Positions 1 through 7,630 of a stretch of DNA of 10,888 bases are shown in pieces (position 1 is the stretch's first letter; each line of letters opens with the position of its first letter). Under the pieces are notes generated by a model. The model did not search any database. It saw nothing but the letters and a program-made list of their open reading frames with translations, and was not told where the DNA came from. The stretch comes from an uncultured Planctomycetaceae bacterium (GTDB taxonomy: Bacteria; Planctomycetota; Planctomycetia; Planctomycetales; Planctomycetaceae). The translations under genes and the position numbers were made by a program. The DNA lies in contig CAIXQV010000463.1 in the NCBI GenBank assembly GCA_903921605.1, positions 1 through 10,888 on the forward strand. Direction: 5' to 3'.

Positions 1-1
1 C

Positions 2-3000
2 GGTGGCGACTTTGATGGCAAAGCTCTGACAGGTGATCTTGCTCTGGGCCAGATCAATTCTGCCCGCACAGCTTTGACGGCTGGAAGCGACATCAGCGAT
101 GCCAACGGAGCGACTTTGAACGTAATCGGGACTTCTGTCAGTCTGCGGGCTGGCGGCCTGATTGGTAATCATCACAACGGAAATGGCACGTCCCTGATCA
201 ACGCCAATGCCATCGACACTCAGGTCTCAACACTGGCTGCCTCGGCCGGGACAGGGATCTACATTGAAGAAGCGAACAGTCTGACGATCGATACCGTCGC
301 GACTGTCAGCGTGTCGGTGAACAATCCGAAGCAGGCGAACTTCGACAGCGCCACGACCGATGTGCCGGAATCACGCAGCTCGGCGGCCCTCGAAGATCTG
401 ACGACGACAAATAACGGACCGATCAAAATTGTGACATTGAACGGTTCGCTCACGATCAATGGAGGTAGTTCGGCGGTCTCCGGATTAACAGTCAACGGAA
501 CGGGTGATGTTCTGCTGGAAGCACGTGGAGCGGGCAGTGATGTTACGCTGAATGCGGATATCAACGGTAGCACTGGAGATGTGACCATAATCGCTGCGGA
601 TTCCGTATCGATCAACCGAGATATAACAACAAACGGATCGGGAACGGTCTATGTACAGGCGCAAGCGGGTTCCATCACACTGACAGATGGTGACTCGAAT
701 TCAACTGGTATCCAGACCGGCGCGGGCGACATTCTGCTTCAGGCGTCATCGAACATCACGTTAAATGCTGAATTGGAATCTACAGCCGCGAGTATCGGTG
801 TTGATGCTGGTGCAAGCCTGGAGCAAAGCAAGGACATTACAGCAGGGGCTGATATTCTGCTCGTTGCAGTTCAGAACATTACGATGCATGGCAGCGCTGT
901 TACTGAAGCTGGTGGCGGCGAACTGATCATGAACGCCGGTGAGAATATTTCTCTTGGCTTACTTCAGGCCACAAATGTCTCACTGGAGTCAGGTGGCAGC
1001 ATTCTGGACGTTCGAGTTGCGGAAACAACCAATATTCGTGCTTCCAATTTGCGAATGGTAGCTGGCCTTGAAATTGGCGCAGATGATCCGGGAAGCTCCG
1101 CTGACACAAATCTCCACGCGATCGACACCGAGGTGACAAATCTCGCGGCACAGTCTGCTGCTGGAATTCATGTTCAGGAGGCTGCAGCGGGCGGCGCGGT
1201 TATTGTCCGAGATGTGGCCAGCATCAAAACCACGATTTCTGTTGAGCGTGCCAATTTTAACAGCACCCAGTCGGTGGTCACGCAGGCTGACAACTTAAGC
1301 GGGCTCGCGGATCTCACGACAACTCTCAATGGCGATATCAAACTCGTTGCGAAGAACGGTTCCATCACAATCAACGATGGAGTGGCTGGCGTAATCAATG
1401 CCGCGAACTCACGCGGCATACAGGCTCACGGATCCGGAGACGTGCTTCTGGAAGCACAAGGTGCAACCAGTGATGTCCTGATCAATTCGAGTATCCGCAG
1501 TGGAAGCGGCCACATCACGCTCAACAGTGCTGATGCCGTTGAGCTCAACGCCAGTCTTCAGACCAGCGGCAATGGAACTGTGTTTATCGTTGCCGGAACC
1601 GACATCGATCTGGATGCTGAACTGATTACGATCAGCGGGGATATCCTCGTTCAGGCCGGGCGTGATCTGACCCAGACCGATCTCGTTCAAAGTTCTGCAG
1701 GGGATATCGGCCTGATGGCAGGAAGAAATCTGCTGCAATCCGCCACTGGCGACATGTCCACTTCGCTCGGTAATGTCCTTGTCGAGGCGGGGACAAACTG
1801 GGAAATGAATGGAGATACAACAATCACCGTCGGTGGTGGAAAGGTCGTTGGACAATCACAATCAGGTCGAATTCTGCTGGGAGTTATCGAACTCACAAAT
1901 GCCACGATCAATCGGGTTGCACTTTCCGCGGGGAGCGATCTGCTTGACGCTAATGCAGCAGCGATCAACATCCACGAGTCAACAGCTTCATCGGAGACCT
2001 CGGTCAGTCTTCGATCCGGCGGAGCAATCGGGAGCTCAGATCTGCTGAATCCGTTGCCTGGCCAGAACGTTAATGCTTTGGATCTGAATGTCGATGTGGT
2101 CTCCGCCAGTGCAATGGCAGGAATCTATCTGCGCGAAGTTGCTGCGGGCGGAGGACTCACTGTCTCAACTGTTGACGCGGTGAGCGTGTCTATCAATGGC
2201 GTTCAACGGTCTCGTTTCAACAGTTCCAGTACAAATGCCGGACAGAGCCGCACAGTGGCCGCACTGGAAGACCTCGCCACAAGCAGCGGGCCGGTGAAGC
2301 TCGTCACTGAGAATGGCACGATTGTACTGAACGGCGGCGCTGATTCGACGGGATTGTTAGCGGGCGGCAGCGGCGATGTGCTTTTGGAAGCGAGAGGGGC
2401 TGGCAGCGATGTCGTTGTGGATGCCACAATTTCCAATGGCACGGGGCATGTCACGCTGAACGCAACAGATCATGTCGACCTGAATGCGGCTCTCAGCACA
2501 GGCGGCTCGGGCACAGTCTTCGTGACAGGTGCGAGCATCAGCATCAATGCCGATGTAACGTCATTGAACGGTGATGTACTGATCTCGTCCACACAGGGAA
2601 TCATTCAGTCGGCTGCTATCAACTCAACGAGCGGCGACGTGGGACTGTTCGCCAACCTTGCGATTACTCAAACAAACAGCGGAGACATTAACACCACCTC
2701 GGGTGATGTGGTTGTGGAAGCTGGCACAGACTGGACAATGTCCAATGGGACAGTCATCACAGCCGGCGGAGGCGATTTTGATGGCAAAGCACTCGCTGGC
2801 GATATTGCGTTGGGTCGGATCAACTCCGACAGAACGGCACTCACTGCCAGCAGTGACATCAGCGACGCGAACAGCACAACTTTGAATGTAGTGGGAAGAT
2901 CACTGAGTCTGAGGGCTGGCGGGCTGATTGGTAATCATGACAATACAAATCAGACACCCCTTAGCAACACAAATGCGATTGATACGCAGGTTACAACACT

Positions 3001-6000
3001 CGCAGCAATGGCGGGCACGGGCATCTACATTGAAGAAGCGAGCAGCCTGACAATCGACTCTGTTGCTGCCATCAACGTTTCTCTCGACGGCCCTGTTCGA
3101 TCGAATTTTAAGAGCAACACGACTGATGTTTCTCTGTCTCGCAGTACGGCAGTGCTGGAAGATCTGACGACCACAAACAATGGACCTATCAAGATCGTCA
3201 CACTTGACGGCGACATCACTGTAAACGGCGGAACAACGGCGGGCGTAGGCATCTCAGCCAATGGCACCGGCGATGTTCTGCTGGAAGCTCGCGGCGCGGG
3301 AAGCGACATCAGGGTTAACTCAGATGTGATCAGCGGAACCGGTCATATCAGCCTTGAGGCTGCAGATTCAATCAGCATCGTCAGAGACATCATCACTGGT
3401 GGCGCGGGAAGCGTCCTGCTTAATGCGAGCACTGGCACGATCACCCTCACAGATGCAGATGCAAACATCACCGGAATCCGGACATCATCGGGCGATATCC
3501 TTTTGCAGGCGGCGCAGAATGTGACACTGACGGCTGACCTTGAATCTGCGTCTGGCAATATTGGCGTCGCATCCGGAAGTGATCTGCAACAGAATCGAAA
3601 CATCACTGCCGGAGGCGATATTCTGCTGGCTTCGACACAGAACATCACGATGGCTGCTACTGCAGAGACGAGGGCTAACGGCGGAGAAATGATTCTCACT
3701 GCAGGTCAGGATATCTCTCTGGGTTTGCTGCAGGCCACTAACGTCTCATTAAACTCCGGCGCCGATATTCTTGATGCCCGTCTGGCCGAAACCACTAATG
3801 TTCGAGCGACGAATCTTCGCATGATTGCGGCGGGTGCTATTGGTGATGCGGATTTGAGTAGCGGCTCCGGCACGAATCTGCACGCCATCGACACAGAAGT
3901 GACCAACCTCGCCGGAGAGTCAGGTACTGGTATCCATGTGCGGGAAGTGAGTGCTGGTGGTTCTGTTGAGGTACGAGACATCGCTGCCATATCAGTCGAC
4001 GTCACCTCCGGCAGAGTCAATTTCAACAGCACGCGGATCGACGTGGTACTGACACAACGCCTGAGTGGTTTGAGCGATCTGACAACCACCAGAAATGGTG
4101 ACATTAAACTGCTGGCCGAGAATGGACAAATCGAAATTCTGGATGGCGGCAATGGAGTACCGCAAGCCTCAGACGGTAAGGGCGTCAGCGCGCATGGGAC
4201 TGGTGATATTCTGTTGGAGTCGCGAGGCAATGGCAGCGATGTGGCCGTGAATTCTGATTTGAAGAGTGACAGCGGACATATCACTGTAAATGCCGCAGAT
4301 GATGTGAATCTGACAGCAGACATGGCGACGAGTGGCCTTGGCACGGTTTACCTGCGGTCGCAGAACAATGCCACGGACGGGGCCACGGGAATTGTCATGG
4401 CGAACGGGACCTCGATCACGACTGGTGGAGGCAACGTTCGACTGGTTGCAGGTAATGAATCAGACATTCGCCTGGGACTTATCAATGCAGGCACTGGTGA
4501 TGTCAGCCTGAATGCGGAGCGTTCCGTACTGGACAACAATGGCAGCTCGCTTAACGTCCTGTCAGATGCGTTGCGAATTGTGGCCGACGCTGCAATCTCC
4601 GGGGCAGGCAGCGTAATCTCCCTGAATGGAAACGGCGCGGGCATTATCGGCGGCCCGGAGACAGGCAACGGCACACCTAACGCCAACATAAACGCCCTGA
4701 ATCTTCAGGTTTCTACAGTGGCGGCTCAGTCAGCCGATGGGATCTATCTGCGTGAAGCAGATGGGCTGACCATCCAGTCGACGGGCATGATCTCGGTCGA
4801 GCAGTCGAATTTCAACAGCAGCACGACGACACGGACGGATGCCTCATTGAGCGATTTGGTGACGACAGACAATGGCTCGATCAAGCTATTGAGTGCTCAG
4901 GGGACGATCACGGTCTCCGACGGCGATGGAGACGGCGTGGGCATCAAGGCTGATGGGACGGGTGATGTGTTGCTTCAGACTCAATCAGCGACAGGCGACG
5001 TTATTGTTGACGCCGCGATCACCAGTGCTCTTGGACATATCACCCTGCGTGCGGCAGATGATGTCGATGTGAATGCCGGCATCAGCACGAGCGGAACCGG
5101 GACAGTGTTTATCACCGGTGCCGGGGTGAGCATTGATTCGACTACGACGACCGCAGACGGGGATGTGTTGATTTTGTCAACTCAGAGTCTGCGGCAGACG
5201 GCATTGATTTTATCGGCCAGCGGAAACGTCGGATTAATCGCAGCGAGGACGATTGTTCAATCAGACAGTGGTGATGTCACCTCGATCTCAGGCGATGTGC
5301 TTGTTGAAGCAGGCCAGGACTGGACAATGTCGACCGGCACTGTGATCAGCGCCGGAGGAGGCGATTTTGACGGCAAGTCGCTCGCCGGCGATATTGCTCT
5401 GGGACAGATTCTTTCGGCAAGAGCTGCGGTTACGGCAGGCAACGATGTTAGCGACGCAAACGGTACTGCTCTGAATATGATTGGAACGTCCGTTACGTTT
5501 CGGGCGGGCGGACAAATCGGCAACTCCGATCCCACCAATGGAACGGTGCTGACGAATCTGAATGCGATTGACACTCAGGTCAGTAATTTGGCAGCCCTGG
5601 CTGGCACGGGGATATTCATTGAAGACGCGGACAGCCTGATTATTGATTCTGTGGCGGCTGTGAATGTTTCCATCGCTGGTCCGAAGCAGGCCAACTTCAA
5701 TAGCTCCACCACGGATGTACCTCAATCACGAGGCACGGCTATTCTCGAAGATCTGACGATGACGGGAGTCGGTGAAATCAGGATCACCACAGTCAGCGAC
5801 TCCATCACATTGAATCGCGGCATAGCCATCGCTGGAGATTTGCTGAAGGATATCGCTGTTTACGCTCCCGGTGGCGGCAAAGTTTCGATTCAGGCAGCCA
5901 CCGACATTTACGTGCGTGGAAACATCGTGACGCGGCCGGAAGGAATTGTTTCAATTGATCCCACGACGGACGGTATTCGGCTCATCGCGAATTCCGGTGA

Positions 6001-7630
6001 CATTGTGATCGGCGATCCGAGCGACCTCACTCGTCAGATCGTAATCAGCACCGACCATGATGAAGTGAATGGATCAAACGACACAACAGACGATGTCGTT
6101 GATCTGATTGCTCGAGTTGGTCAGGTCGGGAATGCGACAGTCGGAGGAAAAATCTCGATTCAATCACCCGTGACAATTCGTACTGACGGCGGCGTCGCGA
6201 AGAAATTTGGTCCTCGCCCCGACGTTGGAGTTACTTCGACAGCCTTCTTCCAATACGTAAGCAATCCACTGCCGCTGGCGATCGACAATTCAGCGGCGGC
6301 CTGGGGCACAGGAAATGCGTATATCAATGCCTTCCATGTTCTGATTGGCCAATCGGGCGAAGAAAACCTCACCGTTGACATCGACTGGCAGGATCCATCT
6401 GAAGAGCCTGGCGTTTTTAATCACAGCGGCACTCAGACAATTGCGGGGAACCTGGGAATCTACAATCAGATTTCCTCCGAGCGAATTCAGCAATTCCTTG
6501 TGGAGAAAGGTGGCCCATCCACACAAGCAATCGACAACAACACGAATGGACAAATTGTTGTCGGCCATCTCTACACTGCGTTGGACTACACGAGGTTTCA
6601 GCAGCAACAGAATCGCACGACGATCATCATTGATCTCAGCGTTTCCCACCACTCTTCGATTAACCTGACGGCCTCTTCGATCGCTCAAAGTGGCGTGACT
6701 CAGAGAGTCCCGGGCCTTGATGCAGCCTCGACAGACATCTCTACAACTGTTTCGGATCGTGGCTCTGATACTCCGGATATCTTTGAGAATGGTATCGCCT
6801 TGTTCAAGATTCCCACGGTCACTCCTGCACCGCCAGCACTGTTTATAAGCACCTTTGTGCCTCGTGCAGATCGTCCATTCAACGTGGCTCCCCCTGAAAA
6901 TCAGGCCGTGCTGTCAGCCCAGAGCACCGCGGAATTCGGCAGTGGGGCGGTGGGCGGAAGCGTCTTCTCCACTGAGGTTTACTTCCAGATTCGTCGGCAG
7001 TACGAAACTGATGGGCCCGCCGAAGTTGTGGTTGAACGCATCACCGACAGCAGTTTGATCTCTTCACGTGAGGCGTTTGAAAAATTCGTGGAGCAGAATC
7101 CGGAACTTCAGGATGGTGCTGGCTACGAGATCTGGCTGATCTCTGAAACCGGTGGTCAAAAAGTCGAACGTCCGATCGTGGAATTTGAAATTTCCGGAGG
7201 CCAGCCCGGAACAATGAATGATGCGGAACCAGAAGGTAGTCCAGCACAACAATTGAAGGATCTTCCGTTTGAGCAGCCTGCTGAAGCGGACGCAAATCCT
7301 GAAGCCCAGGATTCGGAGATTCCGCAGGCCAGCCTGGACGTCGACTCTACCCCCCTGGAATCTGCTCACAAGGGCACCTCGCCGGAAATCAACAACGCTG
7401 ACCGGGCAGTCTCCGCTGCTTCGGGAGCAGAGCAAGAAACATCAACGCTGGTATCTGAAGCACTGAATCCTTCATCAGCAGCTTTGGTGGGATTGATGGT
7501 TCGACGATTCCGCAAGCGACAACAGGAGTCGGCTACGGCTCAGAGCACATTCTCTCGTGCAGCGCGATTCCAAAGAAAACACTCATCACCAAACGCAGAA
7601 CTTGAAGTTCGAGGTTCCTCCGATGTCTGA
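2..7630 (+). CDS. Giant beta-strand repeat surface protein (adhesin/stalk-like), 5' partial
   Basis: The frame is open from base 2 to the TGA at 7628-7630, giving 2542 codons with no start in view; the first codons already match internal repeats, so the true start and any signal peptide lie upstream. Bases 2 to about 5760 encode long repeats rich in Gly, Ser, Thr, Asn, Asp, Val and Ile, with alternating hydrophobic strands and turn motifs such as GTGDVLLEA and SGHITL. This is the pattern of parallel beta-helix proteins of the filamentous-haemagglutinin type. Seven modules (A1 B1 C1 A2 B2 C2 A3, the last broken) begin at GG/NGG landmarks. The remaining 620 or so residues are unique: a beta-rich part, a possible PKD-like domain, an acidic linker and a hydrophobic-plus-basic tail. 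I saw no cysteine anywhere in it. The likely role is structural or adhesive at the cell surface, by inference from composition. No enzymatic motif, autotransporter barrel or LPXTG was seen. The gene overlaps the kinase gene downstream by 8 bases. Confidence 0.9.
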   Translation, partial: GGDFDGKALTGDLALGQINSARTALTAGSDISDANGATLNVIGTSVSLRAGGLIGNHHNGNGTSLINANAIDTQVSTLAASAGTGIYIEEANSLTIDTVATVSVSVNNPKQANFDSATTDVPESRSSAALEDLTTTNNGPIKIVTLNGSLTINGGSSAVSGLTVNGTGDVLLEARGAGSDVTLNADINGSTGDVTIIAADSVSINRDITTNGSGTVYVQAQAGSITLTDGDSNSTGIQTGAGDILLQASSNITLNAELESTAASIGVDAGASLEQSKDITAGADILLVAVQNITMHGSAVTEAGGGELIMNAGENISLGLLQATNVSLESGGSILDVRVAETTNIRASNLRMVAGLEIGADDPGSSADTNLHAIDTEVTNLAAQSAAGIHVQEAAAGGAVIVRDVASIKTTISVERANFNSTQSVVTQADNLSGLADLTTTLNGDIKLVAKNGSITINDGVAGVINAANSRGIQAHGSGDVLLEAQGATSDVLINSSIRSGSGHITLNSADAVELNASLQTSGNGTVFIVAGTDIDLDAELITISGDILVQAGRDLTQTDLVQSSAGDIGLMAGRNLLQSATGDMSTSLGNVLVEAGTNWEMNGDTTITVGGGKVVGQSQSGRILLGVIELTNATINRVALSAGSDLLDANAAAINIHESTASSETSVSLRSGGAIGSSDLLNPLPGQNVNALDLNVDVVSASAMAGIYLREVAAGGGLTVSTVDAVSVSINGVQRSRFNSSSTNAGQSRTVAALEDLATSSGPVKLVTENGTIVLNGGADSTGLLAGGSGDVLLEARGAGSDVVVDATISNGTGHVTLNATDHVDLNAALSTGGSGTVFVTGASISINADVTSLNGDVLISSTQGIIQSAAINSTSGDVGLFANLAITQTNSGDINTTSGDVVVEAGTDWTMSNGTVITAGGGDFDGKALAGDIALGRINSDRTALTASSDISDANSTTLNVVGRSLSLRAGGLIGNHDNTNQTPLSNTNAIDTQVTTLAAMAGTGIYIEEASSLTIDSVAAINVSLDGPVRSNFKSNTTDVSLSRSTAVLEDLTTTNNGPIKIVTLDGDITVNGGTTAGVGISANGTGDVLLEARGAGSDIRVNSDVISGTGHISLEAADSISIVRDIITGGAGSVLLNASTGTITLTDADANITGIRTSSGDILLQAAQNVTLTADLESASGNIGVASGSDLQQNRNITAGGDILLASTQNITMAATAETRANGGEMILTAGQDISLGLLQATNVSLNSGADILDARLAETTNVRATNLRMIAAGAIGDADLSSGSGTNLHAIDTEVTNLAGESGTGIHVREVSAGGSVEVRDIAAISVDVTSGRVNFNSTRIDVVLTQRLSGLSDLTTTRNGDIKLLAENGQIEILDGGNGVPQASDGKGVSAHGTGDILLESRGNGSDVAVNSDLKSDSGHITVNAADDVNLTADMATSGLGTVYLRSQNNATDGATGIVMANGTSITTGGGNVRLVAGNESDIRLGLINAGTGDVSLNAERSVLDNNGSSLNVLSDALRIVADAAISGAGSVISLNGNGAGIIGGPETGNGTPNANINALNLQVSTVAAQSADGIYLREADGLTIQSTGMISVEQSNFNSSTTTRTDASLSDLVTTDNGSIKLLSAQGTITVSDGDGDGVGIKADGTGDVLLQTQSATGDVIVDAAITSALGHITLRAADDVDVNAGISTSGTGTVFITGAGVSIDSTTTTADGDVLILSTQSLRQTALILSASGNVGLIAARTIVQSDSGDVTSISGDVLVEAGQDWTMSTGTVISAGGGDFDGKSLAGDIALGQILSARAAVTAGNDVSDANGTALNMIGTSVTFRAGGQIGNSDPTNGTVLTNLNAIDTQVSNLAALAGTGIFIEDADSLIIDSVAAVNVSIAGPKQANFNSSTTDVPQSRGTAILEDLTMTGVGEIRITTVSDSITLNRGIAIAGDLLKDIAVYAPGGGKVSIQAATDIYVRGNIVTRPEGIVSIDPTTDGIRLIANSGDIVIGDPSDLTRQIVISTDHDEVNGSNDTTDDVVDLIARVGQVGNATVGGKISIQSPVTIRTDGGVAKKFGPRPDVGVTSTAFFQYVSNPLPLAIDNSAAAWGTGNAYINAFHVLIGQSGEENLTVDIDWQDPSEEPGVFNHSGTQTIAGNLGIYNQISSERIQQFLVEKGGPSTQAIDNNTNGQIVVGHLYTALDYTRFQQQQNRTTIIIDLSVSHHSSINLTASSIAQSGVTQRVPGLDAASTDISTTVSDRGSDTPDIFENGIALFKIPTVTPAPPALFISTFVPRADRPFNVAPPENQAVLSAQSTAEFGSGAVGGSVFSTEVYFQIRRQYETDGPAEVVVERITDSSLISSREAFEKFVEQNPELQDGAGYEIWLISETGGQKVERPIVEFEISGGQPGTMNDAEPEGSPAQQLKDLPFEQPAEADANPEAQDSEIPQASLDVDSTPLESAHKGTSPEINNADRAVSAASGAEQETSTLVSEALNPSSAALVGLMVRRFRKRQQESATAQSTFSRAARFQRKHSSPNAELEVRGSSDV
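725..919 (+). repeat. Related 65-residue cassette at the end of A1
   Basis: GDILLQA, SIGV, a Gln-containing strand, ITAGADILL and QNITM lead up to a GGG turn. It occupies the same module position as the 68-residue cassette but is 195 bases and has its own strand wording. A2 carries the matching copy at 3491-3685. It is probably a distant relative of the 68-residue cassette specific to A modules. Confidence 0.7.
1637..1840 (+). repeat. 68-residue cassette, copy 1 (end of B1, running into the first Gly codons of C1)
   Basis: The segment begins with GDIL, has a Gln-rich strand, then SAGDIGL, a second Gln strand, GNVLVEAGTNW.M and ends in TVGGG. Exactly 204 bases, the same length as the copies at 2570 and 5159. 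It corresponds to about three beta-helix rungs. The last nine bases are the GGG landmark that opens the following module. Confidence 0.8.
2570..2773 (+). repeat. 68-residue cassette, copy 2 (end of C1)
   Basis: GDVL, SGDVGL, SGDVVVEAGTDWTM and ITAGGG occur in the same order and spacing as in the other two copies; total length 204 bases. It leads directly into module A2. Confidence 0.85.
3491..3685 (+). repeat. Related 65-residue cassette at the end of A2
   Basis: This is the copy of the 725-919 segment, offset by exactly 2766 bases: GDILLQA, NIGV, ITAGGDILL, QNITM, then NGG. Same length as in A1. Confidence 0.75.
4352..4423 (+). other. Shortened module end in B2 (cassette mostly deleted)
   Basis: After GTVY the B2 module has only 24 residues before the next GGG, whereas B1 has 82 at the same place. 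The last dozen residues (pattern M.NGT.IT) still resemble the end of the 68-residue cassette (M.NGT.IT before GGG). About 58 residues therefore appear to have been lost, or never gained, while the junction and frame were kept. Confidence 0.65.
5159..5362 (+). repeat. 68-residue cassette, copy 3 (end of C2)
   Basis: GDVL, SGNVGL, SGDVLVEAGQDWTM and ISAGGG match copy 2 closely, again with 204 bases overall. It leads into module A3. Confidence 0.85.
5354..5762 (+). repeat. Truncated third A module (A3)
   Basis: The GGGDFDGK opening at 5354 and the NAIDTQV landmark at 5561 match A1 and A2 closely. Homology continues through the NFNSSTTDVP and ILEDLT segments and then stops near 5762, where A1 and A2 would continue with TTNNGPIKIVTL. 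The later half of the module, including the GTGDVLLEA strand, is absent. The protein continues in frame into non-repeated sequence, so this marks the natural end of the stalk rather than a frameshift. Confidence 0.85.
6350..6695 (+). other. Possible degenerate PKD/Ig-like domain in the giant protein
   Basis: After the stalk the sequence reads LTVDIDWQDP, later VGHLYT, then IIIDLSVSHHSSI. The order VDIDW-D, H.Y, and a final pair of strands resembles PKD-type domains (VDWGDGT ... H.Y ... VSV.D), which are frequent near the ends of giant planctomycete proteins. The key GDG turn is not intact, so this is a tentative fold guess only. Confidence 0.35.
6941..7203 (+). other. Non-repetitive mixed alpha/beta stretch near the C-terminus
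   Basis: This part of the giant protein departs from stalk composition: it is richer in Glu, Arg, Tyr and Phe, with strands (EVYFQIRRQY, AEVVVERI), a helix-like stretch (SREAFEKFVEQNPEL), and strands (GYEIWLIS, PIVEFEIS). It looks like one compact folded domain. I do not recognise the family with confidence. Confidence 0.45.
7204..7465 (+). other. Acidic Pro/Glu/Ala-rich disordered linker
   Basis: Roughly 87 residues dominated by Glu, Asp, Pro, Ala, Ser and Gln, with almost no aromatic residues. It is likely a flexible spacer between the folded domain and the hydrophobic/basic tail of the giant protein. Confidence 0.6.
7466..7627 (+). other. Hydrophobic run plus basic tail of the giant protein
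   Basis: The sequence NPSSAALVGLMV is followed at once by RRFRKR (7502-7519) and a further 36 or so residues with several Arg and Lys. A hydrophobic run before a basic cluster recalls C-terminal sorting or anchoring signals, but the run is only about 10 residues, the tail after it is long, and no LPXTG or PEP-type motif precedes it. A membrane-anchoring role is therefore uncertain. Confidence 0.4.
7611..7614 (+). promoter_or_regulatory. Shine-Dalgarno-like GAGG for the kinase gene
   Basis: GAGG lies inside the last codons of the giant gene, with 8 bases between it and the ATG at 7623. Spacing and sequence fit a ribosome binding site and support ATG 7623 over the upstream in-frame GTG at 7557. 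Confidence 0.6.
7623..7630 (+). other. Start/stop overlap ATGTCTGA between the two genes
   Basis: The kinase ATG (7623-7625) precedes the giant gene's TGA (7628-7630), so the reading frames share 8 bases. Such overlaps normally mean a shared transcript and often translational coupling. With no non-coding space, an independent kinase promoter would have to lie within the giant gene. Confidence 0.85.

Larger units (their letters stand above)
2..2764 (+). repeat. Super-repeat 1 of the giant protein (modules A1, B1, C1)
   Basis: This is the first visible copy of a three-module unit. A1 covers 2-910, B1 covers 911-1831 and C1 covers 1832-2764. Each module opens with a GG/GGG turn and a strand pair ending in LG(Q/L/V)I-like sequence, then carries a landmark: NAIDTQV at 206 (A1), HAIDTEV at 1115 (B1), NALDLNV at 2072 (C1). 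Each also holds a GxGDVLLEA strand later in the module. The equivalent of the first A-module base would be position -1, so the window begins essentially at a module edge. A and B landmarks recur in super-repeat 2 at an offset of exactly 2766 bases. Confidence 0.9.
2765..5353 (+). repeat. Super-repeat 2 of the giant protein (modules A2, B2, C2)
   Basis: This is the second copy of the A-B-C unit. A2 covers 2765-3676, B2 covers 3677-4423 and C2 covers 4424-5353. Landmarks are NAIDTQV at 2972, HAIDTEV at 3881 and NALNLQV at 4691. A2 aligns with A1, and the first 675 bases of B2 with the first 675 of B1, with no net length change. B2 is then 174 bases shorter than B1 because most of the terminal cassette is missing. 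C2 (930 bases) is close to C1 (933 bases). Copies agree well in protein but differ at many synonymous positions, so the duplication is old. Confidence 0.9.

Noticed and set aside
74..76. TTG as the start of the giant gene
   Set aside because: The frame is open to base 2 and the preceding 24 codons match the internal A-module opening (2768 and 5357), so this TTG is an internal Leu codon.
3706..4344. Long reverse-strand open frame opposite the B2 module
   Set aside because: It lies antisense to well-supported repeats, is rich in Ser/Pro/Leu as expected from reverse reading, and similar antisense frames occur opposite other repeat copies.
2..5762. CRISPR array or DNA-level tandem satellite
   Set aside because: Repeats are long, in frame, diverged at synonymous sites and have no short identical direct repeats with unique spacers.
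7557..7559. GTG as an earlier start of the kinase gene
   Set aside because: It is in frame and not stopped, but the ATG at 7623 has a GAGG at good spacing and is the stronger start codon.
7611..7620. Palindrome GAGGTTCCTC over the kinase ribosome binding site, as a possible control hairpin
   Set aside because: The loop would be 2 bases, or the stem only 3 pairs with a 4-base loop; flanking bases do not extend the pairing.
5800..7627. Autotransporter barrel, sortase LPXTG or PEP-CTERM signal at the end of the giant protein
   Set aside because: No barrel-like series of amphipathic strands ending in an aromatic residue, no LPXTG, and no PEP motif before the hydrophobic run.
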